Shown piece after piece: positions 59,086 to 64,000 of a stretch of 64,000 nt of DNA. The first letter of the stretch is position 1. Each line of letters opens with the position of its first letter. A program made the position numbers and the translations under genes. Source of the DNA: Tritrichomonas musculus (taxonomy: Eukaryota; Parabasalia; Tritrichomonadida; Tritrichomonadidae). The stretch lies in contig JAPFFF010000031.1 in NCBI GenBank assembly GCA_039105265.1, positions 62,001 through 126,000 on the forward strand. Reading direction: 5' to 3'. The notes beneath the pieces are model-generated. The model worked only from the letters and a program-made list of their open reading frames with translations. It had not been told where the DNA came from and made no database searches.

Positions 59086-60441
59086 ATGAATGATTTTGAG
59101 TTTGCACTTGACACCGAAAACTTGAAAAAAATTCCTCTTCATAAATATACAACTGATTTTTCATTCTTAGTTGATGGGAAAAGATATAGAACTAACAGAT
59201 TTGTTGCGGATCTTTTATCACCAATAATAAGGAAATATCATTTTATTGATGAAACAATTAATGAATTTTCTTTTAACATTGAAAGTAATGATGATAAGGA
59301 CAATGATTACTTCCATGATTTTTTGACTTTATCAAGTTTTACAAAAAATATTATTGATCCAATAAGAAGAAAATATTATTCCAAATATTTTTTGAAGCTT
59401 GGAAATATAGAAGAATATTTTCGAATTTCCCCTACATGCTCAGAAGAAATAACCATTGAAAATGCAGTAGATCAATTATATCAAATCTCAACACTTTTAT
59501 CCAAAACATTTTATGATGAAAATTTACAAATAAAATCAAAATTTTCGCAAAACATCAAGCATTTAATTTCATTCATTTCAAAGAATTTTGAATTTGTAAA
59601 TAAAGAAAAAATTAAAGAACTGAGCATTGAAACAATAGAAGAAATTATTTCAAATGAATCGCTTCAACTTCAAGAAGAAGATTCACTATTAAGATTTTTG
59701 ATTGATTTATATAAAGAAGATTGCAAGTACTCACCGCTTTTCGAACATGTTATCTTTTCAAACGTTCATAATGATATATTTAAAGAATTTATGCTTAATA
59801 TATCACTTACTGACATTAATTATTCAATTTGGGAAGCAATTTGCAAAAGGATTTCACTACAAAAAATAAAAAATATAGATACAAATCCGAGATATCTCAC
59901 TAAATCACATATTTATCAGTTTGAATATTATAAAGAAAAGGAATTTGATGGTATAATGAGATTTTTGTCCAAGACCACAGGAGGGAATATATATGATAAC
60001 GGAACTATTGACATTACTTCAAATTCAATTCTGGATATACAAAAATATAATCCTAAAAATCTTGTTGATTACGATAACAATAATGGATACGCGTCTAAAG
60101 ATGATGGAAATGCTTTCATATGTTTTGATTTTAAAGACAAATCAATTCAGTTAACAAATTACACAATTCAATCGAATAACTCTGGACCTAATTACCACCA
60201 CTTGAAAAATTGGTTACTTGAGGTTTCAAATGATGGAAGTAATTGGGTTGAAATCGATCGTCATGAAAATTGCTCAAAATTAAATAGTCAAAATATAATA
60301 GCTATGTTTGAGATTCATCAAAGCCATGATTATTATCGGTTTGCTAGGATTCGTCAAATTGGGAATAGTTGGGCATTTTGGGGAAACCACAATTCTTTAT
60401 TTTTTTATACAATAGAATTCTTTGGGAACATTAAAACTTAA
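59086..60441 (+). CDS. BTB-like and F5/8C (discoidin) domain protein
   Basis: 451 residues. The N-terminus (TDFSFLVDGKRYRTNRFVADLLSPIIRKYHFIDETINEFSFNI) has the outline of the BTB-like domain that begins many trichomonad proteins of this type. A helical middle (BACK-like, about 110-270) follows, then a C-terminal F5/8 type C domain (about 285-450): YDNNNGYASKDDGNAFICFDFKDKSIQLTNYTIQ, LKNWLLEVSNDGSNWVEIDRH, YRFARIRQIGNSW and the final strand YTIEFFG. This family is very large in Tritrichomonas. Role uncertain; discoidin folds bind sugars or lipids. No signal peptide, so probably cytosolic. Confidence 0.8.
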   Translation: MNDFEFALDTENLKKIPLHKYTTDFSFLVDGKRYRTNRFVADLLSPIIRKYHFIDETINEFSFNIESNDDKDNDYFHDFLTLSSFTKNIIDPIRRKYYSKYFLKLGNIEEYFRISPTCSEEITIENAVDQLYQISTLLSKTFYDENLQIKSKFSQNIKHLISFISKNFEFVNKEKIKELSIETIEEIISNESLQLQEEDSLLRFLIDLYKEDCKYSPLFEHVIFSNVHNDIFKEFMLNISLTDINYSIWEAICKRISLQKIKNIDTNPRYLTKSHIYQFEYYKEKEFDGIMRFLSKTTGGNIYDNGTIDITSNSILDIQKYNPKNLVDYDNNNGYASKDDGNAFICFDFKDKSIQLTNYTIQSNNSGPNYHHLKNWLLEVSNDGSNWVEIDRHENCSKLNSQNIIAMFEIHQSHDYYRFARIRQIGNSWAFWGNHNSLFFYTIEFFGNIKT

Positions 60442-60570
60442 AGCATTTTATAAACATTTTTACTTATTTTAAAGTGTTCTTATTTTCTATATATATCAGA
60501 ATTTTTTTTTTTTTCAAAAAGTCATCAATTCTTTTAAAAAGTGTCTATGGCCAAGACCTTATAAATTTTA

Positions 60571-61947
60571 ATGGAAAACAAAGAACCTGTCGATCTTACA
60601 GCCTTTAAAAAATACTTTCCAAAGATTGAAGCCAAAGAAGGAGAAGTTGGTTATGTTTATAACGCTGATATTCCAGAAGAGCTTTATCACAAATTAACAT
60701 ATTCTATTTCTCAACCACAAGTGCAATACGTTCGTACTCAACCTATAATTTCAAAAGAGGTCGACTCAACAACCGATTCTGTCGCACATCCACGTAATAC
60801 ATATAGCAAGAAAAAGGTTATGTCAACATCTTCATCACCTTACGATTTCCGTCAATCATGTGAAATTCCAATTGAATCTAAGAGCCTTGCTACTTTTGAT
60901 TCTCAACTTCAGAATAAAACTATTAGCGAAATTCCTACATTTACAGACATTAAATTTGTTGGAAAATCGGCTGTTTTCAATCCCAAATATATTGGAATTC
61001 GTAGTTCGATAAAGCGTCCAATGCCATCTTGCACATTAGAAGATGAGCCTCAAATTGATGAAGATCCTGTAATAAAAGAAATTGCTCAAAAGGCATCAGA
61101 AAAGAAATTACGTGTTTTTGCAACAGCAAAAGCTCTTGCTGCTCTTGCTGTTTGCCCACGTTCTGTTTATCCATTTGATCTTGTATTTGAAAGGAAAGAT
61201 AATGATGTATATGTAAAAACTAGACCTGGAATTAAATCGGCCGTTTTGGAAACAAATTTAGAAACCTTTATGACTTCTATCCAAGTTCAACGCGATAAGA
61301 TGACTTTGGAATTTATAAATAATATCACTGAAACAACTGAAGTTAATCAATCTTTCATTAAAATGTCTACAGATGGACAACCTCAAATTGATGTTGGAGA
61401 AACAATTGAAGGATTTGAAGATCAACCTTATGTCTATAGATCTATTGTTGTAAATGAGATTGAGTTCATCGTTCGTGGCCATATTGATGCTCTGAAAGAA
61501 CCTCTAACACCAAATGGAAGACCATCAATTTGCATCTGCAGAGTTTTTAACGATATCCCAACAACTCTACGTAAAAATCCATGGGACAAGCTTGATACAA
61601 AGAGAGGTGCAATTTTCCTTAGTGAAATTAACTCGAATTCCGCAAAAGTCGCTAGATGGATTGCAGCAGCAAAATTAGTTGGTGCAGAAACATGTATGAT
61701 TGGTTATGCAATCAGGAAAACTCCACTCACAAAAGATCAACACCTTCTTCTCGGTGTTGAAAGACACGGAACTGATAAAATTGCACGTGACATTTCTCTT
61801 TCAAATGCCAACTTATATGGAATATTGAGTGCCATTTTCTCTAGGGTAGAGGAACTTCCACCTGGAAAATATATCTTTGTTCGAGAATCAAAGCAGAAGA
61901 AAACTTATAGTATTTATGAAAATGTTGAAACACCAGCAAATAAGTAA
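60571..61947 (+). CDS. eIF3d: Translation initiation factor eIF3 subunit d
   Basis: 458 residues. The match to eIF3d is clear in the second half: LAVCPRSVYPFDLVFERK (human: TCARSVYSWDIVVQR), YVYRSIVVNEIEFIVRGHIDAL, WDKLDTKRGAIFLSEINSNSAKVARWIAAAKLVGAETCMIGYAIR, HLLLGVERHGTDKIARDISLSNANLYGILSAIFSRVEELPPGKYIFVRE. The subunit binds the small ribosomal subunit and, in animals, the mRNA cap of some messages. The N-terminus has the usual short Tyr/Phe motifs. Somewhat shorter than animal copies. Single-exon host gene, about 130 bases after the BTB/F5-8C gene. Confidence 0.93.
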   Translation: MENKEPVDLTAFKKYFPKIEAKEGEVGYVYNADIPEELYHKLTYSISQPQVQYVRTQPIISKEVDSTTDSVAHPRNTYSKKKVMSTSSSPYDFRQSCEIPIESKSLATFDSQLQNKTISEIPTFTDIKFVGKSAVFNPKYIGIRSSIKRPMPSCTLEDEPQIDEDPVIKEIAQKASEKKLRVFATAKALAALAVCPRSVYPFDLVFERKDNDVYVKTRPGIKSAVLETNLETFMTSIQVQRDKMTLEFINNITETTEVNQSFIKMSTDGQPQIDVGETIEGFEDQPYVYRSIVVNEIEFIVRGHIDALKEPLTPNGRPSICICRVFNDIPTTLRKNPWDKLDTKRGAIFLSEINSNSAKVARWIAAAKLVGAETCMIGYAIRKTPLTKDQHLLLGVERHGTDKIARDISLSNANLYGILSAIFSRVEELPPGKYIFVRESKQKKTYSIYENVETPANK

Positions 61948-62169
61948 ATATAGATTATGCTCACATTTATATTAACAGATATAATATTTTACGTACTTTT
62001 GAATTCCAAAGAACATATATATGCTTCTTCCATGAGTTATTAATTTACTCACAAAATAAAAAGCTTAATAGAATCTTACATTAAACTATTTGATATATAA
62101 ACTAAATTTAATAATTATTTAACCATTAAAAACTAAAATTAAAATTTATATATAAAAACAAATTTATTA

Positions 62170-64000
62170 TCAAACAATTGATTTGATAAACAAATCAGAA
62201 TATATTTTTTGCGAATCTAAGTACCGTTTAAAACATTCAACTTCATTCTTATCATCGCATGCAATTACCTCTGGCTTCTTTAAAATACCATATTCTATTG
62301 TGATTGAATTTCCATCAATCCTAATTGCTTTAATTTCCTTAATTTTAATTTTCACTCTAACTTTGTCAAGAGGCTGAGGAATAAAATAAATTGCTCTTTC
62401 GGTTATACAAACATAATCACCTTTAACTTTATTTTTTGTTTTCATTAAAATTTTTTCAAATGTTTTCCCATACATTTGAATAGTTGTTTGAACAGTACAA
62501 ATTTCTTCATCAAATTTTTCAATTCTATTATTCGGAAAAGCGCGTGGAACTCTTTTTCTTTCGATTCCGCTCATAACTTTAACGTCTGTCATAATATCAA
62601 TAGTAGCTTTCTTTAAAACGCCAACAATTCCATGACCAAAACCAGATCCAGGGAAATCTCTAATCATCAATCTACCATTATTTTCTTGTGTTTGCACAGC
62701 AGGGGTACTACTTATTTTATTATCAGAATCACTATTACTTGATTCACTACTTTCATTAAGAGTTAAAACATTTTCAATTGTACTTGATGATCGAAGATTG
62801 AATTCTTTTATGCTGGTTTGAAGAGCAGAAAGAGTTTCTTGTGAGAAATATCCATTTATTTCTTTTCTATTATCATATTCTTCAGATTTAACTGATTGAA
62901 AGTTTTGAAGTGATGTTGAAATATCAGTTAATTCAGATTTCATTGGAATATCTAGTTTTTCAGCAATTGTTGCTGTAATTCCAAATGTTGTTAAAATTTT
63001 TCCTGATGTTCCAAGACTTTCAAGAACTTGCTCAAGTGCAGCTGTTTTATAATCATTTGATACTTTTTCAATTATAAAATTAAGACGATCTGTAATATGA
63101 GCAACAATGATTCCAGGGAACATTATTTTAGTTGTTGCTATTGAAGGAATAAATCTCATTGGATAAAACATTGGTGAAATTGATGTTGGTCTTCCTGTTA
63201 AATTCTTATAAATAAAAAGCATATAAATTGGTGATACTTCAAGCCAATTATATGTAACAATTGAATCATTGGAGCTATTTTTTAAAAGCTTTTTGGCTTT
63301 GACTGGATGAATTGGAATTTTTATTGGCTTGGCTAGTTTCATTGACATATTTATAGCATCAGATAAAAATGATGAATCTATTTGAATGTCAATTCTTTGC
63401 ATTAACATTGAAATATATTTGGAAGATGTAAAAGGTTTTGTATCATTTGTTAACAAACCATCAAATTTAAGAAATGATGAAATCTCTTCTTCATCAGTTC
63501 CATTTGTAGTAATAGATTTTTTAGTCCTTCCTCGTCGACCATGCAAAATGACTGGATTCGGTGCCAATGGATTTTGATCATCAATTTGAAATTCACCGAG
63601 TTCAAATTGAAAAGCTGTTCCTGATGGTCTTATATTCAATCGTCCTTTCATCTCAGAAAGAGTTAATAAACAAAATTCTCTCATTTTGAGATCAATGATT
63701 GAAATAAAAATGGAAGGAATTTCTAATGACAGTTCTAAATTAAGTCCTGATGGAGGGATTTCTTTCTTACTTGATATGAAAACAGTTTTAATTCCACTTA
63801 TGTTCTGTTTAATTTTCACATAAATTGGAAAGTTACTTAATGATTTCATATGAATGTTGTCTGAACTATCACAACTATTAAGTGCATCAATTATACTGCT
63901 CGAATTTTGGCCTAATGTTATTTGACTTGAATTCGAGCTTTCTGAAATATCACTAAATTCAAGACTTAGTGATAATTTCTTATTTCTTTCTCTTTTAAGA
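62170..64000 (-). CDS. VPS13-like lipid-transfer protein, C-terminal part (runs off window)
   Basis: At least 610 residues; the frame stays open to the right edge, so the ATG at 63849 is not the true start. The region resembles the end of VPS13 (bridge-like lipid transfer) proteins: long alternating beta sequence with LSEMKGRLNI, helical ALEQVLESLGTSGK, a serine-rich linker, FGHGIVGVLKKATIDIMTDVKVMSGIERKRVPRAF (compare the R-x-P-R-x-F motif of VPS13), and a final PH-like domain (GDYVCITERAIYFI, VIACDDKNEVECFKRYL). VPS13 proteins move lipids between organelles at contact sites. Head direction is opposite to eIF3d (tail to tail, about 220 bases apart). Confidence 0.7.
   Translation of the reverse strand, partial: LKRERNKKLSLSLEFSDISESSNSSQITLGQNSSSIIDALNSCDSSDNIHMKSLSNFPIYVKIKQNISGIKTVFISSKKEIPPSGLNLELSLEIPSIFISIIDLKMREFCLLTLSEMKGRLNIRPSGTAFQFELGEFQIDDQNPLAPNPVILHGRRGRTKKSITTNGTDEEEISSFLKFDGLLTNDTKPFTSSKYISMLMQRIDIQIDSSFLSDAINMSMKLAKPIKIPIHPVKAKKLLKNSSNDSIVTYNWLEVSPIYMLFIYKNLTGRPTSISPMFYPMRFIPSIATTKIMFPGIIVAHITDRLNFIIEKVSNDYKTAALEQVLESLGTSGKILTTFGITATIAEKLDIPMKSELTDISTSLQNFQSVKSEEYDNRKEINGYFSQETLSALQTSIKEFNLRSSSTIENVLTLNESSESSNSDSDNKISSTPAVQTQENNGRLMIRDFPGSGFGHGIVGVLKKATIDIMTDVKVMSGIERKRVPRAFPNNRIEKFDEEICTVQTTIQMYGKTFEKILMKTKNKVKGDYVCITERAIYFIPQPLDKVRVKIKIKEIKAIRIDGNSITIEYGILKKPEVIACDDKNEVECFKRYLDSQKIYSDLFIKSIV

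Overview
The window looks like a chromosome piece from a parabasalid protist, a trichomonad (Tritrichomonas/Trichomonas type). The reasons are: strongly AT-rich, apparently intronless genes; host genes for phosphatidylinositol synthase, eIF3 subunit d, a VPS13-like lipid-transfer protein and a BTB-like/F5-8C protein of the kind that is abundant in trichomonads; and a heavy load of Polintons (Mavericks), for which this group is known. The species call is inference.

About 1-49.4 kb is a nest of virus-like elements. Polinton A forms the outer layer at 1-3188, 23777-32748 and 35830-about 40133, and is cut by the left window edge. A whole-looking 20.6-kb Polinton B (3189-23776) sits inside A's DNA polymerase gene. 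It has 227-bp terminal inverted repeats (TIRs) with one mismatch and an exact 6-bp target duplication CTCCTT, so it is very young. B carries protein-primed polB with an internal HNH domain, DDE integrase, A32-like packaging ATPase, a candidate double-jelly-roll capsid protein, a KilA-N protein, fibre-like proteins and small virion-type ORFs. A few of its minor genes look broken. A 3.1-kb element D (32749-35829) sits inside A's first fibre gene. A pogo-type transposase piece (40491-40964) separates A from a fragment of a third Polinton, C (about 40965-41563 and 47088-49414). C's virion-protein gene is split by a 5.5-kb element E (41564-47087) with 608-bp TIRs and one large Rep-like protein.

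D and E have Polinton-style AGTAG tips but lack polB, integrase, ATPase and capsid genes. They share a protein family of their own, carry tRNA-like sequences, and have a hairpin just inside each tip. They look like small satellite-type elements living in Polinton genes, and with the features below they are the best candidate for an undescribed system.

Two other signals stand out. First, short perfect hairpins (stem 5-7, loop 2-4 bases) lie inside at least six coding regions of B, partly as copies of one double-hairpin repeat. Second, many A and B genes have a run of about seven Ts some 8-15 bases before an AAATG-type start, like a poxvirus late promoter.

From 49.4 kb to the end is host DNA: AT-rich spacers with two small DNA transposons (357 bp with TA duplication; 1815 bp with 8-bp duplication), the PI synthase gene, a 4-kb spacer with a 22-bp minisatellite, then BTB/F5-8C, eIF3d and a VPS13-like gene that runs off the right edge.
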